From an uncultured bacterium (lineage in GTDB: Bacteria > Bacteroidota > Bacteroidia > Chitinophagales > CAIOSU01), in contig CAIOSU010000037.1 of NCBI GenBank assembly GCA_903861055.1, forward strand, positions 1-18,700: a stretch of DNA of 18,700 bases, in the 5' to 3' direction. Position numbers and translations under genes: made by a program. A model generated the notes under the pieces. It searched no databases. It had not been told where the DNA came from and saw nothing but the letters and a program-made list of their open reading frames with translations. Of the stretch, positions 1-7,233 are shown piece after piece (the first letter of the stretch is position 1; the number at the start of each line of letters is the position of its first letter).

Positions 1-889
1 AGAACTTTATAATCCTGGCGTTTTGCCTACTGATGAAGGTTTGCTGGTAACATATGCTATTTATAAGCAAGGTAGGTTTGAGCACGAGGATAAAATGCTT
101 TCCGTTAAAAAAGTAAAAGCCCAAGCGGTTATCCCAAAATTCGCAGAGTTCGACATCAGTAATCTCGTCTCGGGCAATTATGAGTTGATGGTTGAGGTTC
201 GAAACCGCAATAATGAAGTGGTTACCTCTCGAACCGCTTTTTTTCAAAGGATGAAGTTTTTTGAGCCCGTTGCGCTTGATTCTATTGGCACACTCAGTAT
301 TGAGGGAACCTTTGTAGAACTTTTTACCAAAGAGGAAATAGAGTATCAACTTCTTTCAATGATGCCAGTTGCCAATATATCAGAAGTGGCAACCATTAAG
401 AGTGTTATAAAAAATGGCGATTTCGAAATCATGAAGCGCATTTTCTTTAATTTTTGGCTGGCCCGCAACGATGTAGACCCACTGAGTGCTTGGACAGTGC
501 ATGCCGATTTGATTAAACAAGTGAACTATAGTTTTGGCACCAATAGCCTGTATGGTTTTAATACCGATAGGGGTAGGGTTTATTTGCAATACGGTGCGCC
601 CAACCAAAGGCAAGTGGCCGACAGAGAACCGGGTAGTTATCCTTACGAAATTTGGCAGTATTATGAGAAAGTAGGTGGCAGGCAGAGTAACCTCAAGTTC
701 ATTTTCTATAACACTGATTTGGTTACCAACCATTACACTCTTTTACACTCCAATGCTGTTGGTGAAATTCGTAACGAGCAGTGGCAGCAAATGCTACAAT
801 CTAGCTTTACTGGAGGTAATACGCCTATAAATGAAGATAATAGCCAGAACCATTTTGGTGGCCGCTCCAAAGAGCGCTTTGATGAATGA
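1..889 (+). CDS. GWxTD domain-containing protein, 5' end cut by window edge
   Basis: The reading frame is open to the left edge (first full codon at base 2), so the true start lies outside the window; a TTG at 23 is only an internal codon. About 295 residues are visible, ending in TGA at 887-889. The C-terminal part carries the GWxTD-type signature as GFNTDRGRVYLQYGAP (nt 554-601), followed by an aromatic-rich stretch (YPYEIWQYY) and a short Asn/Gly-rich tail. The N-terminal visible part looks like beta-sandwich sequence (alternating hydrophobics, YELMVEVRNRNNEVV). The GWxTD family is known mainly from Bacteroidota and has no established biochemical role; members are usually predicted exported or envelope proteins. 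A signal peptide cannot be checked here because the start is missing. The next gene begins 9 bases downstream on the same strand, which suggests co-transcription with a lipid acyltransferase. Family is fairly sure, function unknown. Confidence 0.85.
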   Translation, partial: ELYNPGVLPTDEGLLVTYAIYKQGRFEHEDKMLSVKKVKAQAVIPKFAEFDISNLVSGNYELMVEVRNRNNEVVTSRTAFFQRMKFFEPVALDSIGTLSIEGTFVELFTKEEIEYQLLSMMPVANISEVATIKSVIKNGDFEIMKRIFFNFWLARNDVDPLSAWTVHADLIKQVNYSFGTNSLYGFNTDRGRVYLQYGAPNQRQVADREPGSYPYEIWQYYEKVGGRQSNLKFIFYNTDLVTNHYTLLHSNAVGEIRNEQWQQMLQSSFTGGNTPINEDNSQNHFGGRSKERFDE

Positions 890-898
890 TAAGCGCCT

Positions 899-1771
899 AT
901 GGATAGATTATCTTATTGGCTTGTAATAGGTTTTCTCTACCCGCTATCGAAGTTACCATTCGCGGCGTTGTATTTTTTTTCCGATTTTGCCTACTACATA
1001 ATGTACTACTTAGTGCGCTATCGTCGCAAGGTGGTAACCCAAAATCTGTCCAGAGCATTTCCCGAAAAAACAGAACAAGAGATAACGGCTATCGCAAAAA
1101 AGTTTTACAGTAGCTTTTGTGATATCATTATCGAGAATGTAAAGTTTCTTACCATTAGTGCTACTGAACTAGAGAGGCGCTTCCAAATAACCAATCATGA
1201 AGTTGTGGATGAGCTGTATGAGCAACGCCGCAGCGCTATTACTACTTTGGGCCACATGGGCAATTGGGAAATGGCCGGCCTCAATGCCAGCCATACGGTG
1301 GGGCATCATTCGCTGGCCATATACAAGCCACTTAAAAACAAACACTTTGATGCGCTGGCCCGCAAAATGCGTGCTCGCTTTGGTATGGAACTAGTGGCCC
1401 AGAACCGAATGCGCCATTTACTAAATACCTTGGATAAAGAAGCCTGCCTGTTCCATTTTATTACCGACCAAACGCCTGGAGGTAAAGCCCCTAGCCATTG
1501 GATGACTTTTATGAACCAAGAGGCACCCATATACCTTGGTACCGAACGGGTGGCCAAAATGACCAACTTACCCGTTTTCTATTGCCACATTCTTCGTCAA
1601 AAACGCGGCTATTACACCTTAGAGCTAAAAGTAGTAACTGACAATCCCAGCACTTGCGTCCCCAATGAGATTACCGAAAGGCACACCCAATTGCTGGAAG
1701 CCAACATCCGGGAGCAGCCCGAAAGCTGGCTTTGGAGCCATAGAAGGTGGAAGCACAGGAAGCCCAATTAG
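899..1771 (+). CDS. Lysophospholipid / lipid A acyltransferase, LpxL/HtrB-like
   Basis: Encodes 290 residues, the usual length for the LpxL/HtrB/WaaM family, which transfers an acyl chain to a lipid A precursor or lysolipid at the inner face of the cytoplasmic membrane. The N-terminus has a hydrophobic segment (about residues 6-38) that fits a membrane anchor, followed by RRKVVTQNLSRAFP, a family hallmark. The catalytic HX4E motif is HMGNWE with H119 and E124. Further conserved blocks are FITDQTPGG and APIYLGTERVAKMTNLPVFY in the second half. The ATG at 899 lies 9 bases after the upstream GWxTD gene, so the two probably share a transcript. In Bacteroidota the substrate is often not settled: it could be a secondary lipid A acyltransferase or act on another lipid such as aminolipids, so no symbol is given. 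Family assignment is firm, exact substrate inferred only. Confidence 0.88.
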   Translation: MDRLSYWLVIGFLYPLSKLPFAALYFFSDFAYYIMYYLVRYRRKVVTQNLSRAFPEKTEQEITAIAKKFYSSFCDIIIENVKFLTISATELERRFQITNHEVVDELYEQRRSAITTLGHMGNWEMAGLNASHTVGHHSLAIYKPLKNKHFDALARKMRARFGMELVAQNRMRHLLNTLDKEACLFHFITDQTPGGKAPSHWMTFMNQEAPIYLGTERVAKMTNLPVFYCHILRQKRGYYTLELKVVTDNPSTCVPNEITERHTQLLEANIREQPESWLWSHRRWKHRKPN

Positions 1772-1872
1772 GAAATTTGGCAATGTGCTAATTTCGAAAT
1801 TATCTTTTTTATTTGAATCATGGTTAAACCCATTTCCAAATTTTCAAATTGACTCATTTTCAAATTGACTGC
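1766..1872. repeat. AT-rich repeat-like stretch with 16-bp tandem period between convergent genes
   Basis: The stretch is strongly AT-rich and built from variants of an AATTTGAAAATG-like word. The clearest part is a tandem duplication of 16-bp period: ttttcaaattgactca (1841-1856) and ttttcaaattgactgc (1857-1872), identical over 14 bases. A perfect 14-bp palindrome, taatttcgaaatta, sits at 1789-1802 and is followed by tctttttt. The stop of the acyltransferase gene and the stop of the minus-strand transporter gene both lie inside. From memory, similar AATTTGAAAATG-type words recur in intergenic spaces of some Bacteroidota genomes, but I cannot check copy number here. The palindrome plus T tract might serve as a weak terminator, though it has no loop and low GC. 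Confidence 0.55.
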
Positions 1873-2884
1873 GCCTTGCCATACTCTGTGCAATAATACT
1901 AGCCACTAGCAACTGCAAGGCATGGTACATCATAATAGGTAGAAGTATAATACCTGTCATACTGTTATCCGCAAAAAGCACTTTGCTCATTACGGTGCCG
2001 TGTACCAGGCTTTTTTTGCTGCCGCAAAACTGCGCGGTAATGGTATCTTCTCTATTAAACTTTAATAGTTTACTCACCAGATGCACTATACCATACACAG
2101 TAACAAAGAGCCCTAACATCCCCAAGCCTAGCAGCAATAACGTAGTAGCGCTAAAGCCTACAAATAGGTCCATAGAAAATGAGTGACAGAAGGAGGTGTA
2201 TATAATAAGGAGGATGATAATTTGATCGAAGTAGCGCAATTTCATGCCATACTTAGCCGTAAAACCTCCGAAGCGCCTATGTAATAATATACCGAGCACA
2301 ACAGGCACTATAACCTGTATGGTGAGCTTTAGTATCACGTCGCCTATCACATAATCGTCGCTTGTGGCTGTGATTACCAGCCCCATCCATAGAGGTGTTA
2401 AAAACACTCCTATAAGGCTACTGATGCTGGCATTGAATATGGCAGCGGGTATATTGCCCCCTGCAATAGATACCATTACTACCGAGGATGATACGGTGGA
2501 GGGTAATGAAGCCAAGAAAAATACCCCCAACCACAAGGTGTTATTATCGGCATCCGAAAAAAGGAACCGGGTACCATATATAACAGCGGGAAAGAGAATA
2601 AACGTGGTGGTGTGAATGGTAGTGTGTAACCGCCAGTTTTTGAGGCCGGCTTTCATTTTCTCGGGGCTAAGCTTCAAGCCATAGAAGAAGAAAATAAGCG
2701 ATACACCATAGGTAGTAACCTTACCCAGCGATACAGGCCCATCGTAATTGCCGGGCCCAGGCAAAAGATAAGCCAGTCCAATCATGCCAAGTAGGGCTAG
2801 AATGAACCAGTCAAGGCCCGCTTTGGCGGCGGTTGCACGCAGGGTGGCAAACGATAGGGTAGAGGGGGCTGGTTTGGTCGTCAT
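1844..2884 (-). CDS. YfeH-type putative Na+/bile acid symporter-like membrane transporter
   Basis: Encodes 346 residues, mostly hydrophobic, in a pattern consistent with about ten transmembrane helices (first at about residues 24-42, last at about 309-334). Length and motifs fit the SBF-like/YfeH branch of the bile acid:sodium symporter superfamily: LPSTVSSSVVMVSIAGGN (127-144), the core helix-break region of these proteins, then AQFCGSKKSL (284-293) and LLPIMMYHALQL (314-325). Relatives move organic anions with sodium; the substrate of YfeH-type proteins is not established. The ATG at 2884 (reading leftwards) starts MTTKPAPS. The gene stands alone on the minus strand, convergent with the acyltransferase and divergent from rpsL. 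The last residues, SQFENESI, are encoded by the AT-rich tandem repeat at 1841-1872, so the natural C-terminus may once have been different. Family confident, substrate unknown. Confidence 0.87.
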   Translation of the reverse strand: MTTKPAPSTLSFATLRATAAKAGLDWFILALLGMIGLAYLLPGPGNYDGPVSLGKVTTYGVSLIFFFYGLKLSPEKMKAGLKNWRLHTTIHTTTFILFPAVIYGTRFLFSDADNNTLWLGVFFLASLPSTVSSSVVMVSIAGGNIPAAIFNASISSLIGVFLTPLWMGLVITATSDDYVIGDVILKLTIQVIVPVVLGILLHRRFGGFTAKYGMKLRYFDQIIILLIIYTSFCHSFSMDLFVGFSATTLLLLGLGMLGLFVTVYGIVHLVSKLLKFNREDTITAQFCGSKKSLVHGTVMSKVLFADNSMTGIILLPIMMYHALQLLVASIIAQSMARRSQFENESI

Positions 2885-2963
2885 TTCGGGTGCTAAGTAG
2901 GCAAAGTTTTTTCAGAAATTGCGAAAAATGCCGTTGTTAAATGAGGCCAATAGTATGTGGGTT

Positions 2964-2972
2964 TGTGGATAA
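2964..2972 (-). other. Perfect DnaA-box 9-mer (TTATCCACA on minus strand)
   Basis: The plus strand reads TGTGGATAA, which is TTATCCACA on the minus strand, an exact match to the classical high-affinity DnaA box. It is single in this gap; I found no second perfect copy nearby. A 9-mer on either strand is expected about 0.14 times by chance in 18.7 kb, so chance remains possible. No AT-rich unwinding element or cluster that would make an origin is visible. Confidence 0.3.
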
Positions 2973-3144
2973 ACGTAGATTTCGGAAATTTTTTTCATTT
3001 TTTTTGATAGTACAAAATGCTATGTATAGAGTAAAAAAGATTTCAAAAAACATTGATAATCAGTATAAATATGGCAGTTTATTCAAAGAGCGAGAGGTTG
3101 CTTGCAGTGTTGTGCATTTATCTTCAACAAAAATGAAAAAATGA

Positions 3145-3176
3145 TTTGTAAATGAAGAATGGGTTAGCTATCTTTG
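3145..3176 (+). promoter_or_regulatory. Bacteroidota-type promoter for rpsL and the ribosomal run
   Basis: A -33 element TTTG lies at 3145-3148 and a -7 element TATCTTTG at 3169-3176, separated by 20 bases. This matches in full the known Bacteroidota primary sigma consensus TTTG - 19 to 21 bases - TAnnTTTG. Transcription would begin at about 3182-3186, giving a 5' leader of only about 20 bases before the rpsL ATG at 3204. It is the only strong match I see ahead of the 15-kb gene run. The start site itself is inferred. Confidence 0.75.
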
Positions 3177-3203
3177 CCCTTCCAAAAATAGAACGAGTAA
3201 AGT

Positions 3204-3617
3204 ATGCCTACTATTCAACAATTGGTAAGAAACGGAAGGAAGGTAATAGATACCCCTAGCAAGTCAAGAGCATTAGATTCTTGCCCACAGAAACGTGGTG
3301 TTTGTACAAGGGTTTATACTACCACCCCTAAGAAGCCTAACTCAGCACTTCGTAAAGTAGCTAAAGTACGTTTGACCAACCAAACCGAGGTAATCGCTTA
3401 CATCGGTGGCGAAGGTCACAACCTACAGGAGCACTCAATCGTGCTTATCCGTGGCGGAAGGGTGAAAGATTTGCCAGGTGTACGTTATCACATTGTACGC
3501 GGTGCTTTGGATACTTCAGGTGTAAACAACCGTAAGCAGAGTCGTTCTAAGTACGGCACCAAACGTCCAAAACCAGGACAAGTGGCAGCTCCAACTAAAG
3601 GTGGCAAGAAGAAATAA
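3204..3617 (+). CDS. rpsL: 30S ribosomal protein S12 (uS12)
   Basis: S12 sits at the decoding centre of the 30S subunit and helps monitor codon-anticodon fit. The 137-residue protein shows the unmistakable blocks CPQKRGVCTRVYTTTPKKPN (27-46) and GGRVKDLPGVRYHIVRG (84-100). Lysines K43 and K88, the two positions where changes classically give streptomycin resistance, are both present, so the sequence looks like the sensitive allele. D89, the methylthiolated Asp of E. coli S12 (D88 without Met), is also kept. The C-terminus is a short Lys/Gly-rich tail, as usual. It is the first gene of the run, about 20 bases downstream of the predicted transcription start, with rpsG 29 bases further on. Confidence 0.98.
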   Translation: MPTIQQLVRNGRKVIDTPSKSRALDSCPQKRGVCTRVYTTTPKKPNSALRKVAKVRLTNQTEVIAYIGGEGHNLQEHSIVLIRGGRVKDLPGVRYHIVRGALDTSGVNNRKQSRSKYGTKRPKPGQVAAPTKGGKKK

Positions 3618-3646
3618 TTAAGAAACAGGATTAGTATCAATATAGC

Positions 3647-4114
3647 ATGAGAAAGACCGCAGCAAAAAAACGTTTCCTAGAGCCAGACCCGAAATTCGGT
3701 GATACATTGGTTACGCGTTTCGTGAATGACCTAATGCAGGACGGCAAGAAAAGTGTTGCTTTCAAGATTTTTTACGATGCGGTAGCGCAAGTAGAAAAAA
3801 CCACTGGCGAAAGCGGATTGGAAACTTGGAGGAAAGCCTTGCATAACATTATGCCAGGAGTAGAAGTAAAGTCTCGCCGTATCGGTGGTGCTAACTTCCA
3901 AATCCCAACAGAAGTTCGTCCAGAGCGTAAAGTTTCTGTGGGTATCAAGTGGTTGATTAAATACTCTCGCTTGCGTAAAGGTAAAACCATGGCCGACAAA
4001 TTGGCTGCCGAGGTTATTGCTGCTGCAAAAGGCGAAGGTGCGGCAATGAAGAAGAGAGAAGATACGCATCGTATGGCTGATGCCAACAAAGCATTCTCAC
4101 ATTTTAGAGCTTAA
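3647..4114 (+). CDS. rpsG: 30S ribosomal protein S7 (uS7)
   Basis: S7 is a primary 16S rRNA binder that nucleates folding of the 30S head and contacts the E-site tRNA. The 155 residues match the short bacterial form. Key blocks are VEVKSRRIGGANFQIPTEV (72-90), the rRNA-binding beta ribbon, and KKREDTHRMADANKAFSHFR (135-154), the C-terminal helix region. The start MRKTAAKKRFLEPDPKFGD is canonical apart from a one-residue variation in the extreme N-terminus. It lies 29 bases after rpsL and 22 before fusA, the classical str operon order. In E. coli S7 represses translation of this operon by binding the rpsL-rpsG spacer; the spacer here is much shorter (29 bases) and I see no obvious equivalent structure. 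Confidence 0.98.
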   Translation: MRKTAAKKRFLEPDPKFGDTLVTRFVNDLMQDGKKSVAFKIFYDAVAQVEKTTGESGLETWRKALHNIMPGVEVKSRRIGGANFQIPTEVRPERKVSVGIKWLIKYSRLRKGKTMADKLAAEVIAAAKGEGAAMKKREDTHRMADANKAFSHFRA

Positions 4115-4136
4115 TTTTTAGCAGAGGGAAATAACA

Positions 4137-6290
4137 ATGGCACGCGATTTAAGATTCACAAGGAACATAGGTATTGCCGCGCACATTGATGCGGGCAAAA
4201 CTACCACATCTGAGCGTATCCTGTATTACACAGGTCTAACGCACAAGATTGGCGAGGTGCACGATGGTGGCGCTACTATGGATTGGATGGAGCAGGAGAA
4301 GGAACGTGGTATCACTATCACTTCGGCGGCTACTACCACTTTCTGGAAATTCCCTACCGAGCAAGGTAAGGCACTACCGGAAACTAAAGAATACAAGATC
4401 AATTTGATTGATACTCCAGGACACGTTGACTTTACCGTAGAGGTTGAGCGCTCATTGCGTGTATTGGATGGCATGGTTGGTTTGTTCTGCGCCGTTGGTG
4501 GTGTTGAGCCTCAATCAGAAACAGTTTGGCGTCAAGCCAACCGGTACAAAGTGCCACGTATAGGTTTCGTAAATAAAATGGACCGCGCTGGTGCTGACTT
4601 CCTTGAAGTAGTTCGCCAGGTGCGTGTTATGTTGGGTGCAAACCCAGTTCCACTTCAGTTGCCTATCGGTGCTGAGGATGATTTTATCGGCATCATTGAT
4701 TTGGTAAAGCGTAAAGCTTATTACTTTGATGAGGCTACCCAAGGTATGACATACAAGGAGGAAGAAGTTCCTGCTGACATGGAAGCCGAAGTTGACGAAT
4801 GGCGCGAGAAAATGCTTGAGGCCGTTGCTGAATACGATGATACTTTGATGGAGAAATACTTCGAAGATCCTAATTCAATAAGCGACGCCGAAATTAATGC
4901 TGCTATCCGTAAGGCGGTTATCGACATGAGCATCATCCCGATGTTGTGCGGTTCTGCCTTCAAAAACAAAGGCGTGCAGGCCATGTTGGATGCGGTTATT
5001 AAGTTCCTTCCTTCTCCTATGGATGTTGAAGCTGTATTGGGCATTAATCCTAAGACAGACATTGAAGAGCCCCGCAAACCAGATGTGAAAGAGCCTTTTG
5101 CGGCCCTAGCATTTAAGATTGCTACTGACCCGTTTGTAGGTCGCTTGGCTTTCTTCCGTGTGTATTCTGGTTTCCTTGATGCAGGTTCGTATGTATTGAA
5201 CAGTCGCAGTGGCAAGAAAGAACGTATCAGCCGTATATTGCAGATGCACTCTAACAAGCAAAATCCTATCGACCGTATTGAAGCGGGTGATATTGGTGCA
5301 GCGGTTGGTTTTAAAGAAATTCGTACTGGAGACACACTGTGCGACGAGAAGTTCCCGATTGTATTGGAAAGCATGACCTTCCCTGAGCCGGTTATCGGTT
5401 TGGCTATTGAGCCTAAAACTCAAGCTGATGCTGATAAACTCGGTATGGGATTGAACAAGCTTGCCGAAGAGGATCCTACCTTCCGAGTTAACTATGATGA
5501 AGAGACTGGTCAAACCGTAATTAGCGGTATGGGCGAGCTTCACTTGGAAATCATTGTTGACCGTTTGAAACGCGAGTTCAAAGTAGAAGTTAATCAAGGT
5601 GCTCCACAGGTTGCTTACAAAGAAGCAATTACCAAAACCGTGAAACACCGCGAGACATACAAAAAACAAACAGGTGGTCGTGGTAAGTTTGCCGACATCC
5701 AATTTGAAATCGGCCCTGCTGACGAAGAATGGATGAAAGAAAACCCAACCGGCTTGCAGTTTGTGAATGAAATCTTTGGTGGTTCAATTCCTCGTGAATT
5801 TGTACCATCTGTAGAGAAAGGCTTCAAAGAAGCTATGAAAACTGGTGTGTTGGCCGGCTACCAAATGGATACAATGAAGATTCGTTTGTTTGATGGGTCA
5901 TATCACGATGTGGATTCAGATGCGTTATCGTTCGAGCTATGTGCTCGTATCGGTTACCGTGAGTCTGCCCGTAAAGCTGGTGCACAATTGTTGGAGCCGA
6001 TTATGAAATTGGAAGTTATCACTCCAGAAGAGAACACTGGTGACGTGGTTGGCGATTTGAACCGCCGCCGCGGTATGATGGAAGGCATGGAAATCAAAAA
6101 CAATGCCCAGTACATCAGAGCTAAGGTGCCTCTAAGTGAAATGTTCGGTTATGTAACCCAGTTGCGTACCCTAACATCAGGACGTGCCACTTCGATTATG
6201 GAGTTTAGCCACTATGCCCCAGCCCCTAACAACGTTGCTGAAGCAGTAATGGCGAATGCAAAAGGTAAGAAAGTATCAATAGAAGATTAA
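4137..6290 (+). CDS. fusA: Elongation factor G (EF-G), translocation GTPase
   Basis: EF-G moves tRNAs and mRNA through the ribosome after peptide-bond formation and helps recycle ribosomes, using GTP. The 717 residues cover the full five-domain protein. The G domain is intact: G1 AHIDAGKT (15-22), G2 RGITI (57-61), G3 DTPGH (92-96), G4 NKMD (146-149) and a G5-like CGSA. The domain III block GMGELHLEII and the domain IV start KKQTGGRGKFADI are clear, as is the C-terminal GYVTQLRTLTSGRA. Context (between rpsG and rpsJ in the str/S10 run) marks it as the main housekeeping EF-G; many Bacteroidota have additional EF-G paralogues elsewhere. A purine tract, agaggg, ends 8 bases before the ATG. The usual downstream tuf gene is absent; rpsJ follows after 8 bases. 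Confidence 0.97.
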   Translation: MARDLRFTRNIGIAAHIDAGKTTTSERILYYTGLTHKIGEVHDGGATMDWMEQEKERGITITSAATTTFWKFPTEQGKALPETKEYKINLIDTPGHVDFTVEVERSLRVLDGMVGLFCAVGGVEPQSETVWRQANRYKVPRIGFVNKMDRAGADFLEVVRQVRVMLGANPVPLQLPIGAEDDFIGIIDLVKRKAYYFDEATQGMTYKEEEVPADMEAEVDEWREKMLEAVAEYDDTLMEKYFEDPNSISDAEINAAIRKAVIDMSIIPMLCGSAFKNKGVQAMLDAVIKFLPSPMDVEAVLGINPKTDIEEPRKPDVKEPFAALAFKIATDPFVGRLAFFRVYSGFLDAGSYVLNSRSGKKERISRILQMHSNKQNPIDRIEAGDIGAAVGFKEIRTGDTLCDEKFPIVLESMTFPEPVIGLAIEPKTQADADKLGMGLNKLAEEDPTFRVNYDEETGQTVISGMGELHLEIIVDRLKREFKVEVNQGAPQVAYKEAITKTVKHRETYKKQTGGRGKFADIQFEIGPADEEWMKENPTGLQFVNEIFGGSIPREFVPSVEKGFKEAMKTGVLAGYQMDTMKIRLFDGSYHDVDSDALSFELCARIGYRESARKAGAQLLEPIMKLEVITPEENTGDVVGDLNRRRGMMEGMEIKNNAQYIRAKVPLSEMFGYVTQLRTLTSGRATSIMEFSHYAPAPNNVAEAVMANAKGKKVSIED

Positions 6291-6298
6291 TATCTGCC

Positions 6299-6604
6299 AT
6301 GACACAAAGGATTCGAATAAAGCTTAAGTCTTACGACCACAATCTGGTAGACAAGTCTGCCGAGAAAATCGTGAAGACGGTAAGAATGTCTGGTGCTGTA
6401 GTTGCCGGCCCCATTCCACTGCCCACCGAGAAGAAAATCTTTACCGTGCTGAAAAGTCCGCACGTAAATAAGACCGCGCGTGAGCAGTTCCAATTATGCA
6501 CTTACAAGCGCCTAATGGACATTTATAGCTCTACTTCTAAAACCATTGATGCCTTAATGAAGCTGGAATTGCCTAGCGGTGTTGAGGTTGAAATTAAAGC
6601 ATAA
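6299..6604 (+). CDS. rpsJ: 30S ribosomal protein S10 (uS10)
   Basis: S10 is a 30S head protein which in many bacteria also works with NusB in transcription antitermination. The 101 residues are the family's usual length. Diagnostic parts are SGAVVAGPIPLPT (31-43), the SPHVNKTAREQF loop (53-64) that inserts into 16S rRNA, and the C-terminal LPSGVEVEIK (91-100). It starts only 8 bases after fusA, so the str and S10 blocks are joined with no room for a normal promoter between them. rplC follows after 5 bases. Confidence 0.98.
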   Translation: MTQRIRIKLKSYDHNLVDKSAEKIVKTVRMSGAVVAGPIPLPTEKKIFTVLKSPHVNKTAREQFQLCTYKRLMDIYSSTSKTIDALMKLELPSGVEVEIKA

Positions 6605-6609
6605 GCGCG

Positions 6610-7230
6610 ATGAAAGGATTGATCGGCAAGAAGGTCGGAATGACCAGTATATTCGACGAGAAAGGCAATATCGTACCCGTTACGGTTATTGAGGCAGGTC
6701 CAAACGTAGTTACCCAGGTTCGCACCCAGGAAACCGACGGTTACACCGCGCATCAGTTGTCGTACGGCGAACGTAAGGAGAAGAACACTCCTGCAGGCCT
6801 TAAAGGTCACTTTGCGAAGGCGGATACTACGCCTAAGACCAAGGTGGTTGAGTTTCGCGATTTTGAGTTCGCTAAAGAGGTAGGTGAGAGCGTAACGCTT
6901 GAGCAGTTCCAAGAGGGAGACAAAATTAGTGTAATCGGTATCTCAAAAGGTAAAGGTTTCCAAGGCGTAGTTAAGCGTCACGGTTTTAGCGGTGTGGGTA
7001 TGCAAACTCACGGTCAGCACAACCGTCAACGTCACGCTGGTTCAATCGGTTCTTCTTCATTCCCAAGCCGTGTATTTCCTGGCACAAGGATGAGTGGTAG
7101 AATGGGTACTGACCGTGTGAAAGTACGTAACTTGAAAGTTGTAAAAATATTATCAGATAAGAACCTGATATTGATCAAAGGCGCAGTGCCTGGTCACAAT
7201 GGTTCTTATGTAATCATTGAGAAGAAGTAG
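6610..7230 (+). CDS. rplC: 50S ribosomal protein L3 (uL3)
   Basis: L3 binds 23S rRNA early in assembly and reaches towards the peptidyl transferase centre. The 206 residues begin with MKGLIGKKVGMTSIFDEKG and contain SKGKGFQGVVKRHGF (112-126) and the central extension GSIGSSSFPSRVFPGTRMSG (144-163). In E. coli Gln150 in this extension is methylated by PrmB; here the aligned residue is Ser150, so that modification site is absent. From memory this is common in Bacteroidota. The rplD start follows after only 3 bases, which fits translational coupling. Confidence 0.98.
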   Translation: MKGLIGKKVGMTSIFDEKGNIVPVTVIEAGPNVVTQVRTQETDGYTAHQLSYGERKEKNTPAGLKGHFAKADTTPKTKVVEFRDFEFAKEVGESVTLEQFQEGDKISVIGISKGKGFQGVVKRHGFSGVGMQTHGQHNRQRHAGSIGSSSFPSRVFPGTRMSGRMGTDRVKVRNLKVVKILSDKNLILIKGAVPGHNGSYVIIEKK

Positions 7231-7233
7231 GCC

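Larger units (their letters stand above)
2885..3203. other. Divergent intergenic region between transporter gene and rpsL
   Basis: This 319-base gap is AT-rich with T and A runs (for example around 2989-3006). It holds the upstream sequence of both the minus-strand transporter and the long ribosomal-protein run. I see a good Bacteroidota promoter near its right end, a perfect DnaA-box 9-mer at 2964-2972, and no structured RNA that I can recognise. One plus-strand open frame inside it (2941-3144) looks like chance. Confidence 0.6.

Noticed and set aside
1789..1810. Palindrome plus T tract as a rho-independent terminator
   Set aside because: The 14-bp palindrome has no loop and only one C-G step, so it would form a poor hairpin; noted only within the repeat entry.
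2902..2909. Minus-strand AAACTTTG as -7 element for the transporter gene
   Set aside because: One mismatch to TAnnTTTG and no TTG at the proper distance upstream, so I do not list it as a promoter.
2941..3144. Plus-strand open frame of 67 codons in the gap before rpsL
   Set aside because: Low-complexity Phe/Lys-rich product with no family pattern, in AT-rich DNA that holds promoter sequence; its end nearly overlaps the -33 element of the rpsL promoter.
4721..5702. Long minus-strand open frames opposite fusA (217 and 198 codons)
   Set aside because: They lie wholly antisense to a highly conserved EF-G gene, overlap each other, and their products have biased composition without recognisable motifs. 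Such frames arise from strong codon bias on the other strand.
6506..6522. 17-base exact repeat shared by rpsJ and rpsM (second copy 18365-18381)
   Set aside because: In both genes it encodes KRLMDI in the same frame with the same preferred codons; best explained by codon bias and chance, not by a mobile or regulatory repeat.
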